Shown here: piece by piece, positions 52,926-62,320 of the stretch
How positions within the stretch are numbered: the stretch's first letter is position 1
How the letters are laid out: the number at the start of each line of letters is the position of its first letter
Assembly: GCA_025360105.1 (NCBI GenBank)
Contig: JANYCT010000035.1
Location: forward strand, 1-64,000
Origin: Actinomycetes bacterium
Lineage (GTDB): Bacteria > Actinomycetota > Acidimicrobiia > Acidimicrobiales > Ilumatobacteraceae
Reading direction: 5' to 3'
Length of the DNA stretch: 64,000 bases
Translations under genes and position numbers: made by a program
Notes under the pieces: model-generated
Databases searched by the model: none
Told to the model about the DNA's origin: nothing
The model's input: the letters and a program-made list of their open reading frames with translations, nothing else

Positions 52926-54221
52926 ATGGACGCTTCGGTCGGTGCGGGCGCGGACGAGCCCGACGCTGCACAGCCCGGGCATCCGCTCACCCGGTTGATT
53001 GCCTTGGCGGTCGGTGCGCTGCTGCTCCTCGGAGCTGTCATCGGTTTCGCGCTCACCTACCACGCGCCGTGGAAGCGTTCGGGCCCGCCGATCACGGTGG
53101 CGGGCTGGGCTCCGTATTGGCAAATGGACTCGGCACTCGCTTCGTTCAGTGCCAATACATCGGTGTTCAGCGACGTATCGATGTTCGCCTACTCCACCAC
53201 GGCAGCCGACTCCGTGACGGCGTATCCAGGCCTCGACCCCAATGCTCCGCTGCTCTTCAAGCGGGACGCGCGTGCGAAGTCGGTGCGGGTCATTGCCTCG
53301 ATCATCGACGCGACCAAGCCGCGCGAGATGGCTGCGATCCTTGCCGACCCGTCGACGCGAGCAACGCACGTGCGCACCATCGTGCAGTTCGCGGTCGACA
53401 GCGGATACGACGGTGTGGATCTCGATTATGAGAACTTCGCATTCAACGACGGCCGTGGCACCTGGTCCGCAACTCGACCGAACTGGGTTGCGTTCCTCAC
53501 CGACCTCGCGGCGGCGTTGCACGCGCAGAGCAAGACGCTGACGGTGAGCGTTCCCCCGATCTATGACACCGGTCAGACTGACCTGAGTGGCTACTGGGTC
53601 TACGACTACTCAGCGATGGGACAGGTCGTGGACCACATCCGCATCATGGCCTACGACTTCAGCACGGCTGAGGCCGGCCCGATCGCCCCGCTCGACTGGG
53701 TGAAGACATTGGTCAAAGCAGCGAAGTCGGCGGTGCCCGCTGGCAAGCTCGTGCTCGGGGTGCCCGTCTACGGCTACGACTGGCCCGTCACCACTGCGGG
53801 CATCTGCCCCGGTGACAAATCACCGCGTCGTAAGAATCTCTCGGGCAAGTCAGCCGCTGTGCTCGCAACAGCGAAGGGCGTTGTCCCGACGTGGGATCCG
53901 CTGCGGGCCGAGCGCACGTTCAGCTACGTCGAGCAACTTGCTGGCAACGACGCCGCTGGCCGGTCGGTGGTGTGCACGGTGCATCGAACCGTCTGGTACG
54001 CCGATTCCCAGGCGGTCTACGAACGGGCCTGGCTGGCCGAGCGCCAGGACCTGTCAGGCATCTCGCTATGGTCACTCGGCAGCGAGGATGCACTCTCGTG
54101 GACGGCCATCGACAGCGCACGCGCTCATGTGCGGGGCTGGATTCCCGAAAGCGCGTCGCCGAGCACCGCGAGCCCCGGTACCACGGTGAGCACGAGCACG
54201 ACCCTTTCGACGCAGAAGTGA
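52926..54221 (+). CDS. GH18-like glycosidase-fold protein, membrane-anchored
   Basis: 431 residues from ATG 52926. N-terminal signal anchor [22 protein letters not shown] (residues about 24-45). TIM-barrel of glycoside hydrolase family 18, YaaH/chitinase-like: [10 protein letters not shown] strand 1, catalytic DGVDLDYEN (DxxDxDxE) near residue 162, MAYDFS near 240 and the closing [10 protein letters not shown]. The Glu of the motif is intact. Acts outside the membrane on a wall or chitin-like polymer. C-terminus is Ser/Thr-rich. Confidence 0.88.
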   Translation: MDASVGAGADEPDAAQPGHPLTRLIALAVGALLLLGAVIGFALTYHAPWKRSGPPITVAGWAPYWQMDSALASFSANTSVFSDVSMFAYSTTAADSVTAYPGLDPNAPLLFKRDARAKSVRVIASIIDATKPREMAAILADPSTRATHVRTIVQFAVDSGYDGVDLDYENFAFNDGRGTWSATRPNWVAFLTDLAAALHAQSKTLTVSVPPIYDTGQTDLSGYWVYDYSAMGQVVDHIRIMAYDFSTAEAGPIAPLDWVKTLVKAAKSAVPAGKLVLGVPVYGYDWPVTTAGICPGDKSPRRKNLSGKSAAVLATAKGVVPTWDPLRAERTFSYVEQLAGNDAAGRSVVCTVHRTVWYADSQAVYERAWLAERQDLSGISLWSLGSEDALSWTAIDSARAHVRGWIPESASPSTASPGTTVSTSTTLSTQK

Positions 54222-54269
54222 CCGCCGATCGTTGGACACCCTGAGGCCCGGCGCTACGGTAGAGCACAC

Positions 54270-55424
54270 ATGTTCCTGGCGATACGCGAGATCAAACGAG
54301 CCAAGGTTCGCTTTACATTGCTGGTCCTCGCGATCGGACTCCTGGTGTTTCTTGTGTTGTTCCAGATTGGACTGCGTGACGGCCTGATCGGTCAGTTCAT
54401 CGGCGCGTTGCGTCATCAGAGCGCTCCAGTTCTCGTGTTCGATGCGCAAGCCCGCAAAAACATCGAGGGCAGCCGAATCAGTCCCGACGCTCAGGCTGCG
54501 CTCGCTCAGGTCGATGGCGTTGGTCGTATCGGCCCGCTCGGCGAGTCGACGTTCACAGTCAGTAACCCGGTGAGTCGTGCCAAGTCCGTGGAGAAGGATC
54601 GGCTCATCGATGCCGTGCTGTTCGGTTACGAGATCACAGGCCCGGCCGCAGGGTTGGGCGCGCCCACAACGTTGACGAAAGGTCGCCTGCCAACAGGCCC
54701 CAACGAGGGTGTGGCGAGCGATCGCAATCGTTCCGAGGGTTTTGACATCGGCGACGTCGTACGCATCGAACCCGGTGGTGTCGAGATCACTGTGGTCGGT
54801 CTTGCTCGCGATATCAATTACTCGGTGAGTCCGACCGTGTTCGTGTCGTGGGACACCTTCCAGGCGGCGCGCAAGGTGCGCAACCCCGACGCCACCGTGG
54901 TGTTCCCGAGTGTGATGGTGGTCGAACCCGTGGCCGGGGTCTCCGACGCCAGGCTCGTGACCAACCTGTCGACGGTGTCCGGTGTCGTGCCACTCACCCG
55001 CGCCGACGCAGTCGCGCAGTCGCCCGGTGTGGCCTCGGTATCGCAGTCATTGAACACCGTCATCGGCCTGCTCGTGATCACGGCTCTGATGGTGATTGGT
55101 CTGTTCATCCTGATTCTCACCGTGCAGAAATCGTCATCGCTCACGTTGATGCGGGCCATCGGTGCGCACCGTCGCACGCTCGCGTTGAGCCTGCTCGCAC
55201 AGGCGTCGATGGTGGTGTTCGCAGGCGTGATCGCGGGCGCGATCATGATGGCGCTGATCTCGCCGGCACTCAATACCCTCGGTGTCTCGTTCAGCTTCTC
55301 CCAACTCGGTGTGGTTGGCGTCGGCGCGATGATCGTGGGCTGGATCGGCTCGTTGGCGGCCGTCCTGCGGGTGCTTCGAATCGAGCCGATCAATGCCACC
55401 TTGCCGCCGGGGATGCAGCGATGA
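54270..55424 (+). CDS. FtsX-family ABC transporter permease 1 (DevC/MacB-like)
   Basis: 384 residues. Membrane helix near residues 15-36 (FTLLVLAIGLLVFLVLFQIGL), a large extracytoplasmic MacB-like domain (about 45-245), then three helices after residue 265. IAIREIKRAKVRF at the start is typical. The stop overlaps the next permease gene (ATGA). With the LolD-type ATPase this suggests a mechanotransmission-type ABC export system. Confidence 0.88.
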   Translation: MFLAIREIKRAKVRFTLLVLAIGLLVFLVLFQIGLRDGLIGQFIGALRHQSAPVLVFDAQARKNIEGSRISPDAQAALAQVDGVGRIGPLGESTFTVSNPVSRAKSVEKDRLIDAVLFGYEITGPAAGLGAPTTLTKGRLPTGPNEGVASDRNRSEGFDIGDVVRIEPGGVEITVVGLARDINYSVSPTVFVSWDTFQAARKVRNPDATVVFPSVMVVEPVAGVSDARLVTNLSTVSGVVPLTRADAVAQSPGVASVSQSLNTVIGLLVITALMVIGLFILILTVQKSSSLTLMRAIGAHRRTLALSLLAQASMVVFAGVIAGAIMMALISPALNTLGVSFSFSQLGVVGVGAMIVGWIGSLAAVLRVLRIEPINATLPPGMQR

Positions 55425-56515
55425 AACTCGCCTGGACCGAACTCCGACGCCGACCGGGCAAGTTCGGCGTGGCCGTACTCACGCTGACGGTGCTGGCCGC
55501 GCTGCTGTTGTTCATCGCTGGTCTGCTCGATGGACTGTTCCTTGGTTCCACCGGCGCGATCCGCAGCCAGCGCGCCGACGTGTTCGTGTTCAGCGACTCG
55601 TCGCGTGAGTCGTTCTTGCGCAGCACGATCACCCCCGAGACCCGCGCGGTCATCGCTGGCGTCGATGGCGTACAGGCCGTCGGCGGGATGAGCGTCACGT
55701 TGCTGGGTGCAGTTGTTCCCGGAGAGACCGACCTCGCCGACGTAGCCGTCATCGGCTACGAACTGCAGCCCAACGGCATTCCGTTACCCCCCAAGCCCGG
55801 TCAGGCATATGCCGACGAACGTCTCAAGGGATTCGGTGTTGGGTTGGGTGACTCGCTGCTGGTCGGACCCGCGAAGACACCCATCACGGTCATTGGCTTT
55901 GTGAAGGACTCGAACTTCCAGTTGCAGGGCGGGCTCTGGGTGCAACCGGCCACTTCGCGGCAGGTGCAAAACCAGAACCGCCCCGACTCACCCGTCGCTG
56001 ACGGCGACTTTCAGGTGATGCTCGTTCAGAGCAAGCCGGGTCAGGACGCAGGGCAACTGGCCGATCGCATCGACGCAGCGACGGAAGCTACATCGTCGCT
56101 CACTAAAGCGGAGGCCGAGAACTCGCTTCCCGGCACCAAGGAGCAGCGCAGCACGTTCAATGCGATCCTGGCAACCACGTACCTCGTGGTGGTGGTCATC
56201 GTGGCGTTGTTCTTTGCCCTGCTCACGCTCGAGCGCACGCCGTTGTACGGCATGCTCAAGGCCATCGGCGCATCGAGCCGGCAACTCTTTGCAGGTGTGG
56301 TTCTCCAAGCCATCATCATCGCGACAGTTGCATTTGCAATTGGTGGTGGTCTGGTTGCCGTGTTCTCGGCTGTTGCCCCGCCGAAGTTGCCACTGCAGGT
56401 GCAACCCAGCCGAATGGTCACGAGCTATCTCATCCTTGCTGTCTGCTCGATGATCGGCAGTCTGCTGTCGTTGCGCCGCGTGTCCCGTATCGATCCCGCC
56501 CAAGCCATCGGCTGA
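55421..56515 (+). CDS. FtsX-family ABC transporter permease 2
   Basis: 364 residues from ATG 55421. Same architecture as the first permease: MKLAWTELRRRPGKF then helix VAVLTLTVLAALLLFIAGLL, a large outer domain, and three C-terminal helices (LATTYLVVVVIVALFFALLTL near 245, and two more). The two permeases are different in sequence, so a heterodimer is likely. Confidence 0.88.
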   Translation: MKLAWTELRRRPGKFGVAVLTLTVLAALLLFIAGLLDGLFLGSTGAIRSQRADVFVFSDSSRESFLRSTITPETRAVIAGVDGVQAVGGMSVTLLGAVVPGETDLADVAVIGYELQPNGIPLPPKPGQAYADERLKGFGVGLGDSLLVGPAKTPITVIGFVKDSNFQLQGGLWVQPATSRQVQNQNRPDSPVADGDFQVMLVQSKPGQDAGQLADRIDAATEATSSLTKAEAENSLPGTKEQRSTFNAILATTYLVVVVIVALFFALLTLERTPLYGMLKAIGASSRQLFAGVVLQAIIIATVAFAIGGGLVAVFSAVAPPKLPLQVQPSRMVTSYLILAVCSMIGSLLSLRRVSRIDPAQAIG

Positions 56516-56546
56516 GCCCCATGACGCTGTCCTCAGGGAGGAACCC

Positions 56547-57242
56547 ATGACGAATGCCCTCGAATTGCACGACATCACCAAGACCTACGGTGAGGGTGAC
56601 AACATGATCACAGCGTTGGCGTCGGCCACGCTGGCGGTGGCAAGCGACGAGATGATCGCGCTCATCGGCCCTTCGGGTTCGGGGAAGACGACGCTGCTCT
56701 CCATCGCGGGTGGTTTGCTGTCACCCAGTTCGGGACAGGTCATCGTGGGTGGCAAGGACATCAGCCACGCATCGCCCAGCGAGCTCACCGAGGTGCGACG
56801 CAGCACGGTTGGCTTCGTGTTCCAAAGCGTGAATCTGGTGCCGTTCCTCACTGCGCGCGAAAACTTGTTGCTCGTCGATGAGCTGCGGGGCTCGCGTGGC
56901 AAGCAGTCAAGAGATCGCGCGGATCGGTTGCTCGACGAGTTGGGCTTGGCCAAGCGGCTCAACAACTTGCCGTCGCAGTTGAGCGGTGGCGAGCGTCAGC
57001 GGGTGGCCATCGGCCGGGCGTTGATGAACGAGCCGGCGCTGGTGCTCTTCGACGAGCCCACCTCGGCGCTCGACACCCACCTCGGCGAGCAAGTGATGGA
57101 GTTGATCCAGAGCGAGGTCAAAGGCCGCGGCACCGCAGCCATCATCATCACCCACGATCGGCGCATGACGCACTGGTGCGATCGCACGGTCACCATCCTC
57201 GACGGTCACCTACAGACCGACGAGCTCGCTACAGCCGGCTGA
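56547..57242 (+). CDS. ABC transporter ATP-binding protein, LolD/MacB type
   Basis: 231 residues with GGAGG upstream. Walker A GPSGSGKTT near residue 43, Q-loop FVFQSVNLVPFLT, signature LSGGERQRVAIGRAL near 144, Walker B ALVLFDEPTSALD, H-loop IITHD. Short linker-type ATPase of the FtsE/LolD/MacB group that powers the two FtsX-like permeases just upstream. Its 3' end overlaps the convergent amidohydrolase gene by 14 bases. Confidence 0.93.
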   Translation: MTNALELHDITKTYGEGDNMITALASATLAVASDEMIALIGPSGSGKTTLLSIAGGLLSPSSGQVIVGGKDISHASPSELTEVRRSTVGFVFQSVNLVPFLTARENLLLVDELRGSRGKQSRDRADRLLDELGLAKRLNNLPSQLSGGERQRVAIGRALMNEPALVLFDEPTSALDTHLGEQVMELIQSEVKGRGTAAIIITHDRRMTHWCDRTVTILDGHLQTDELATAG

Positions 57243-58299
57243 ACAAACGCGCCGCCTGTTCGGCAGCTTTGGCCCGCACTTCGCCCAGGTCCACTCGGGT
57301 TGGCAATCCGTTGCGCAGCAGTTCGTCGCCGTTCGCTTGCCGCACGTGCAGGGCGCGGATGCCCGGGGTAAATGCAACGTGCCACGGGGAATCCACGTGG
57401 TCGTAGTTCCACGTGACCACATCGCTGTAGGCCTGGGGCATCAGCGTCCAACCGTTCGCCAACCACTGCCACGCGGTCTCCGGTGAGGCCGTCACATCGC
57501 TGGCGCGATGTGCCACGTAGGCGAGGCGGAATTCCTCGAGCATGTCGGCACCGATGCCGTCGGTTCCGAGCACCACCGTGTTCGCGCGATGCGCCGGGTG
57601 CGCGTAGCCCACGGCGTTGTTCATGTTGCTGCGTGGATTGTGGGCAAGCATGCCGCGCAGATCGCGGTCGAGGTGGACACCATGCACGAGCAACCAATCG
57701 TCAGAGCTGAGGTGCTCTAGGCGCGCGCCGGCCGGTGTATCGATAGGTCCCTCGGCGACGTGCACGTGAACCCCGACTCCGAGGTCACGCGCCAGACCAG
57801 CGGCGGCCTCGAGCGTTTCGTCGCTACACGTGAACGCGGCGTGTACGCCAACCATGCCGTTGCCACCACCGCGAATGAATCGTTCGCACTCGGCGAGCCC
57901 GCGCTCCGCTGCCGATGTCATCCTCGGCGGAGCGGTGCTGGTGTCTGACCGTAGTGCGCCATTGTCCTGCCAACGATCAGTCACCCCGTAGGCACACATC
58001 ACGCGCACGCCGACCTCGGCGCAGGCGTCGGCGATCACCTGCAGACTGCCCTCGATCGCGTTCGGTCCCTCGTGGTGATCCACGATCGCGGTCGTTCCGC
58101 TTTGCAACGCCTCGACGGCTCCGAGCATCGCGCTCCAACGCAACATCTCCAGATCGAGCGCGGCATCGAGGCGCCACCACACCTGTTGCAGGATCGACAA
58201 GAAGTCGGTGGGCTGATTCGGCGGTGCGGGCATGCCTCGCGCGAGAGACGAGTACAGATGGTGGTGACCGCATACCAGTCCGGGAGTAGAGGCAGGCAT
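57229..58299 (-). CDS. Amidohydrolase (SsnA/chlorohydrolase-like)
   Basis: 356 residues from ATG 58299. Metal-dependent hydrolase of the TrzN/SsnA/cytosine deaminase group: CGHHHLYSSLARG (HxH) near residue 9, VGVHAAFTCSDET, VHVHVAEGP (third His) near 195, LVHGVHLD, NMNN and the Asp in LGTDGIGADML near 250. It starts directly at the first metal motif, so the N-terminal beta-sandwich seen in many family members is missing or short. Substrate unknown. Confidence 0.87.
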   Translation of the reverse strand: MPASTPGLVCGHHHLYSSLARGMPAPPNQPTDFLSILQQVWWRLDAALDLEMLRWSAMLGAVEALQSGTTAIVDHHEGPNAIEGSLQVIADACAEVGVRVMCAYGVTDRWQDNGALRSDTSTAPPRMTSAAERGLAECERFIRGGGNGMVGVHAAFTCSDETLEAAAGLARDLGVGVHVHVAEGPIDTPAGARLEHLSSDDWLLVHGVHLDRDLRGMLAHNPRSNMNNAVGYAHPAHRANTVVLGTDGIGADMLEEFRLAYVAHRASDVTASPETAWQWLANGWTLMPQAYSDVVTWNYDHVDSPWHVAFTPGIRALHVRQANGDELLRNGLPTRVDLGEVRAKAAEQAARLFSRL

Positions 58300-58368
58300 G
58301 TTCCCATCGTGCCAGCCTTGAGTCCAACGCGTGAAGATGTTTCCGATTTGACTGCACGCGGGCGCACG

Positions 58369-59030
58369 ACCATGAGTGCAGATCACATCAGTTGGCATGT
58401 GGCCCGATGGGGCGACGACCCGTTCAGCCGTGGGTCATGGAGCTACCTTCGCCACGGTGATTCGCCTGCGGATCAGTGGTTGCTGCGTGGTTGCAGCAAT
58501 TCGACCGCAATCCGTTTGCGGTGCTTGTCCGATCGCTGGGTGCCGACCTCGTTGCCACCGACTTCCATGCGCCGCTCGCGGCCGCTAACACCGGTCACCG
58601 CCATCGAATGGGACACCGGCGGTGTGGCCGTCTCAATGGCGCACGAGACGGCACGGTCAGATCGTTGCATCTGCAGTCGTCCGATTTCATTGCTGCAACC
58701 GCTGAGCCGACGTTGCGGCCGAGATTGCCGAGCGGCCATCGCAAGGCGCTCGGTCGGATTGGCATGGGCGTTGTCGACACGGTGATCTTGCGGTTGGAGG
58801 ATCGTTGGTGGCCCGCGCCGCCGAGTGGCCACTTCTGCTGGTACGACACGCCAGCAAGTTGGTGCGAATGAGTTGATCTCACCGATGGTTGCGGCGCCCC
58901 GATGGTCCGCGGGTTTGATTGCCCACGACGCGGTCGCGCGTCATCATCGGGGTCGAACCGATGCCGAGGTGGTCAAATCTGCCACCGATGCGTTACGGCA
59001 CTGGGCCGACGCGGTGAATCAGGAGTGCTG
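58369..59030 (+). pseudogene. Scrambled flavin monoamine oxidase remnant
   Basis: Pieces of an FAD amine oxidase occur in three frames and in the wrong order. The first (near 58372-58490) is the C-terminal family block SWHVARWGDDPFSRGSWSYL. The next (near 58590-58660) resembles the mid-protein TPVTAIEWDTGGVAV, then another frame gives KALGRIGMGVVDTVILRLED (near 58742-58802), and finally GRTDAEVVKSATDALRHWA (near 58963-59010). Since the C-terminal block precedes the middle ones, a duplication followed by deletion and frameshifts is likely. No intact ORF. Confidence 0.65.
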
Positions 59031-59720
59031 ACCGCGCCAGATGGGTGAACGCGGCGGCTCGAACATCGCTGCCATCGGTGTGCCGTCGATGGCAGCGAAC
59101 GCCATGGGTCCCCACCATTCGGCGCCGGCCGCGGCGCGTGGAAGTTCGTGGCGCGCGAACCAACCGACGTCGGCCGTCTCGAGTGGGTGCGCCGCGAGTT
59201 CGCCGCCGGTGGCCCTGCAGTGGAACAACAACATGTACATGGCAAACCGTGTGAAACCCATTCGTTGGCCATCGAGCACTGCAATCAACTGCACCGGCTC
59301 GCACTCGATGCCCGTTTCCTCGAGCACCTCTTTGACCGCAACCTCCGATGGCGAGTAGCCGGCATCGGCCCAACCTGTGGGGTACAGCCAGATGAAACTG
59401 TCGGAGCGCTGCACCAGCAGGATCTCGCCCTGATCGTTGCCCACGATGGCGCCGATGGCGACTTTTGGTGTCACGTATCCGGGCACACCTTCCCCGACGC
59501 TCTCCATCCACTCTTGAATGAAGTGATCCTGTTCGCGGCGCACCTCGAGTGCGTCGTCGGCAGCGGCCTTGATGTCGCCAGCAACATGGAGCACCTCCTC
59601 GAAGCGCTCGCGCTCGTAGAGGCTTTGGGTGAAGCCGAGGCCTGTTCGCGCGATGCCTGCCAGGGCTTCGCTCCAGCGGACGAGGTCTCGGGTGAAGTCC
59701 TGTGGGTTGGAATCACTCAC
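59019..59720 (-). CDS. Nudix hydrolase family protein with degenerate Nudix box
   Basis: 233 residues from GTG 59720. N-terminal helical region (DLVRWSEALAGIARTGLGF) of the kind found in ADP-ribose-type Nudix proteins with a helical leader, then a Nudix fold. The Nudix box aligns as GWADAGYSPSEVAVKEVLEETGI: the REUxEE core is KEVLEE, but the first Glu of Gx5E is a Tyr. Hydrolysis may be reduced or altered. Ends inside the pseudogene region on the other strand (12-base overlap). Confidence 0.82.
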   Translation of the reverse strand: MSDSNPQDFTRDLVRWSEALAGIARTGLGFTQSLYERERFEEVLHVAGDIKAAADDALEVRREQDHFIQEWMESVGEGVPGYVTPKVAIGAIVGNDQGEILLVQRSDSFIWLYPTGWADAGYSPSEVAVKEVLEETGIECEPVQLIAVLDGQRMGFTRFAMYMLLFHCRATGGELAAHPLETADVGWFARHELPRAAAGAEWWGPMAFAAIDGTPMAAMFEPPRSPIWRGQHS

Positions 59721-59730
59721 ACGGGCGACC

Positions 59731-60183
59731 CTACCGCAGCTTGTCGGCACGTCGTCGATCGAGCACGGTCTTAGCCTTCCACGCACCCCAGATCACGCCC
59801 GGTTCGACCAGTGATTCGTCGATGTCCGCCCACGTCGCCGGGTTGAGGTTGTATACATCGGCGGGAAACGACCGCACCGCGAAGTCGTCGCGTCGCACCT
59901 CGGGGATGCCGGCCTGGCGAAGCAGTGCGGTGGGGTGGCGCACCGCAGAACGCAACACGCTGAGCGGATTGGTTCGTTGCGTATCCACGTCGGTGTCGAG
60001 TAGCGCGATCAATTCGGCCATGACGACGGGCGCGGCCTTGCGGGCCATGTCCGAAGCGTCAGTTCGTAGAGCTGGGGCACATGCGCCGGTCACACGCAGA
60101 GACGTGTCGATAACGCAGCGGATCAACCACGTCCCGATGACCTCGCCCAATGCGTCGGCGAGCTGCTGCGGATAGTCGTGCAC
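59731..60183 (-). CDS. Conserved hypothetical actinobacterial protein
   Basis: 150 residues, soluble and helical. RAVRHPTALLRQAGIPEVRRDDFAVR and YNLNPATWADID look conserved. Starts GTG 60183 and ends ten bases before the Nudix GTG start, so the two may be co-transcribed. Function unknown. Confidence 0.7.
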   Translation of the reverse strand: MHDYPQQLADALGEVIGTWLIRCVIDTSLRVTGACAPALRTDASDMARKAAPVVMAELIALLDTDVDTQRTNPLSVLRSAVRHPTALLRQAGIPEVRRDDFAVRSFPADVYNLNPATWADIDESLVEPGVIWGAWKAKTVLDRRRADKLR

Positions 60184-60246
60184 GTGGTCATCATCCCACG
60201 AGAAGCATCAGCCCGGTCGAACCTGGGCCGCCTACACTCACAGCCA

Positions 60247-61566
60247 ATGAGCAGTCGGCGCGGGGCCAAGTCATCGGTTGGCGCATCGGTCGTCGCCGTG
60301 ACGCTTCTGGGCACGATGCTCGCCGCGATGGCTGCGTGTAGCTCGTCGGATCCGGTTGTGGCGCCACTCGGCACACAGGTGTTGAGTGCTTCGACCACCG
60401 CCGAACCGAGAGTGGATGACGGTGTTCTGCGCATCGGCGTGCTCCTGCCCGCGAGTGGCGAGGGTGCCTCCATCGGTCAGTCGGCACGCGCCGCGGTTCG
60501 TGTTGCGGTCGAGCAGGCCAATACAGCGGGTGGCGTCAACGGTCATCCGGTCGAGGTCGTGATACGGGACGAAGGTGCTGACTCGGCGTCGGCCGCGTCG
60601 AGCCTGCAACAGCTGGTCGATGCCCAGGTCGACGTGATCGTCGGTCCCGCCTCGTCGAACATCGAGATGACGCTGGTTCCGGCCTTCGCCGCCGATGACG
60701 TGGCAGCTTGTTCTCCCAGTGCGTCGGCGCTGCCGCTCGACAACTTCCCGAACCGATCGCTGGTGTTTCGTACCATTGCATCCGACAGCCTGCAGGCAGA
60801 AGCGATGGCCCAGGTCATCGAACAGACGGGCGAAGGTACCGCAGCCATTGCCTACGTCGACGATGCCTACGGCAGGCCACTGGCGAAGGCACTGCAGGTG
60901 GCTCTCGAGCGACGCAAGCTCTCGGTAACCGCGTCGGTCGGCTTTGCCGTTGACGACGACGAGTTCGCTACCGAGGCGCGCAAGGTCGTCGGCTCGGGCA
61001 GCGGCGCGCTGGCGCTCATCGGCGATCCCGATGCGGGTTCTCGCATGCTGGTCGCGCTCAGCGATGCGTCCAGTGCGGCGCCGCGTGACATCGTCGTGAA
61101 CGATGCGCTGCGCAAGCCGTGGTCGATCAGCCTGCTCGGATCCATATCGGCGGCGTCACGTACCAAGATCGTGGGGGTCTCGCAGTCAGTGCTCACCGAG
61201 GATTCGGATCTCCTGAGGGCGATCCGTCAGAACGACCCAACGGCCACCGGGCTGTTCGCAACACAGGCGTACGACTGCGCGACGCTGTTCATGCTGGCCG
61301 CCGTGCAGGGCGCATCGACCAAGCCAGACGTGATCGCATCGCAGATGAGCTCGGTGAGCAGCGCAGGGTCGGCGTGCATGTCGTTCGAGCAGTGCGCAGT
61401 GCTGCTGACGAACGGGCGAAATATCGATTACGAGGGTCCCGGCGGCCTGCTCCAACTGGGGACCAACGGTGATCCCACCGTCGCCCGCTTCGACGAGTTC
61501 TCCTTCGACAGCAGTGGGCGCGATGCTACGGATCGCACGCTCGTCGTGAGTGCCACGGGGGGCTGA
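60247..61566 (+). CDS. Type-1 periplasmic-binding lipoprotein (Leu/Ile/Val-binding family)
   Basis: 439 residues from ATG 60247. Lipobox MAAC near residue 31. LRIGVLLPASGEGASIGQSARAAVRVAVEQANTAGGVNGHPVEVVIRDEG (in parts: IGVLLPASGEG, QANTAGGVNG, VEVVIRDEG) is the classic opening of branched-chain amino-acid-type binding proteins. Further family features are VDVIVGPASSN and VFRTIASDSLQA. No cognate permease or ATPase nearby; the ligand may be an amino acid or amide. Confidence 0.88.
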   Translation: MSSRRGAKSSVGASVVAVTLLGTMLAAMAACSSSDPVVAPLGTQVLSASTTAEPRVDDGVLRIGVLLPASGEGASIGQSARAAVRVAVEQANTAGGVNGHPVEVVIRDEGADSASAASSLQQLVDAQVDVIVGPASSNIEMTLVPAFAADDVAACSPSASALPLDNFPNRSLVFRTIASDSLQAEAMAQVIEQTGEGTAAIAYVDDAYGRPLAKALQVALERRKLSVTASVGFAVDDDEFATEARKVVGSGSGALALIGDPDAGSRMLVALSDASSAAPRDIVVNDALRKPWSISLLGSISAASRTKIVGVSQSVLTEDSDLLRAIRQNDPTATGLFATQAYDCATLFMLAAVQGASTKPDVIASQMSSVSSAGSACMSFEQCAVLLTNGRNIDYEGPGGLLQLGTNGDPTVARFDEFSFDSSGRDATDRTLVVSATGG

Positions 61567-61602
61567 ATTCGGGCGGTTCCTCTTGCCGTGATGACGATTG
61601 TG

Positions 61603-62283
61603 TCAGTCGGCGAAGACCTGTTCGACGGGCGTGACCATTCCCACGTAGAACTGACCAAAGTCGGCATAAATGGCCGAGGCCCGATCGAAGCGCATCGTGT
61701 AGACCACGTCTTTGAGATCGTCGACGTGATTGCCGAACAGGGTGACGCCCCACTCGAACTCGTCGAGTCCGGTGGAGCCGGTGATGAGCTGCACGATTCG
61801 GCCCGCAAAGGTGCGTCCGCTCTTGCCGTGGTCTTTCATCAGATCGACGCGTTCGTCGTAGGGCAACGTGAACCAGTTCGCACCCTGCTCGCGACGCTTC
61901 GACATCGGGTAGAAGCAGAATGCTCGCTTGCCCTCTGGTGGAAGCACCGGATAGAGACGGGGCTGCAACATCTCGGCGGGCATACCCTTCGCGTACTCGC
62001 TGACCTCGGTGATCGACACGTAGCTATCGCTTACGACGAGTCCTGCCACCTGAATGCGTGACTGCAAGCGGCGCAGTACTCGCATGTCGGCGTGCAGAGC
62101 CATGACGGCCACATCGCATTTGTGGCCGAGCATCGCAGCGGTGATCACTTGGGCGCCCTCGGCCTCAGCAACCTTCACTGCCGACACGAACGCCTCATTG
62201 TCGAGATGTTCGGAGTTGTGGCAGAACAGGTGCAGCACCGTGAGGCCGGTGCTCGGGGTGACGGGCTCGGTCTGTGTCGTCAT
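61603..62283 (-). CDS. chdC: Coproheme decarboxylase (HemQ/ChdC)
   Basis: 226 residues from ATG 62283. Chlorite-dismutase fold. Family blocks: FYPMSKRREQGANWFTLPYDERV with the catalytic Tyr, MKDHGKSGRTFAGRIVQLITGSTGLDEFEWGVTLFGNH (in parts) with the heme-ligating His of KDHGKSGR and downstream DLKDVVYTMRFDRASA and YADFGQFYVG. It converts coproheme to heme b in the actinobacterial/Gram-positive coproporphyrin-dependent pathway. Other hem genes are not in the window. Confidence 0.94.
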   Translation of the reverse strand: MTTQTEPVTPSTGLTVLHLFCHNSEHLDNEAFVSAVKVAEAEGAQVITAAMLGHKCDVAVMALHADMRVLRRLQSRIQVAGLVVSDSYVSITEVSEYAKGMPAEMLQPRLYPVLPPEGKRAFCFYPMSKRREQGANWFTLPYDERVDLMKDHGKSGRTFAGRIVQLITGSTGLDEFEWGVTLFGNHVDDLKDVVYTMRFDRASAIYADFGQFYVGMVTPVEQVFAD

Positions 62284-62320
62284 GGAGTGCACGCTACCGT
62301 GGCTCGCTGCCGGGCGGTCC

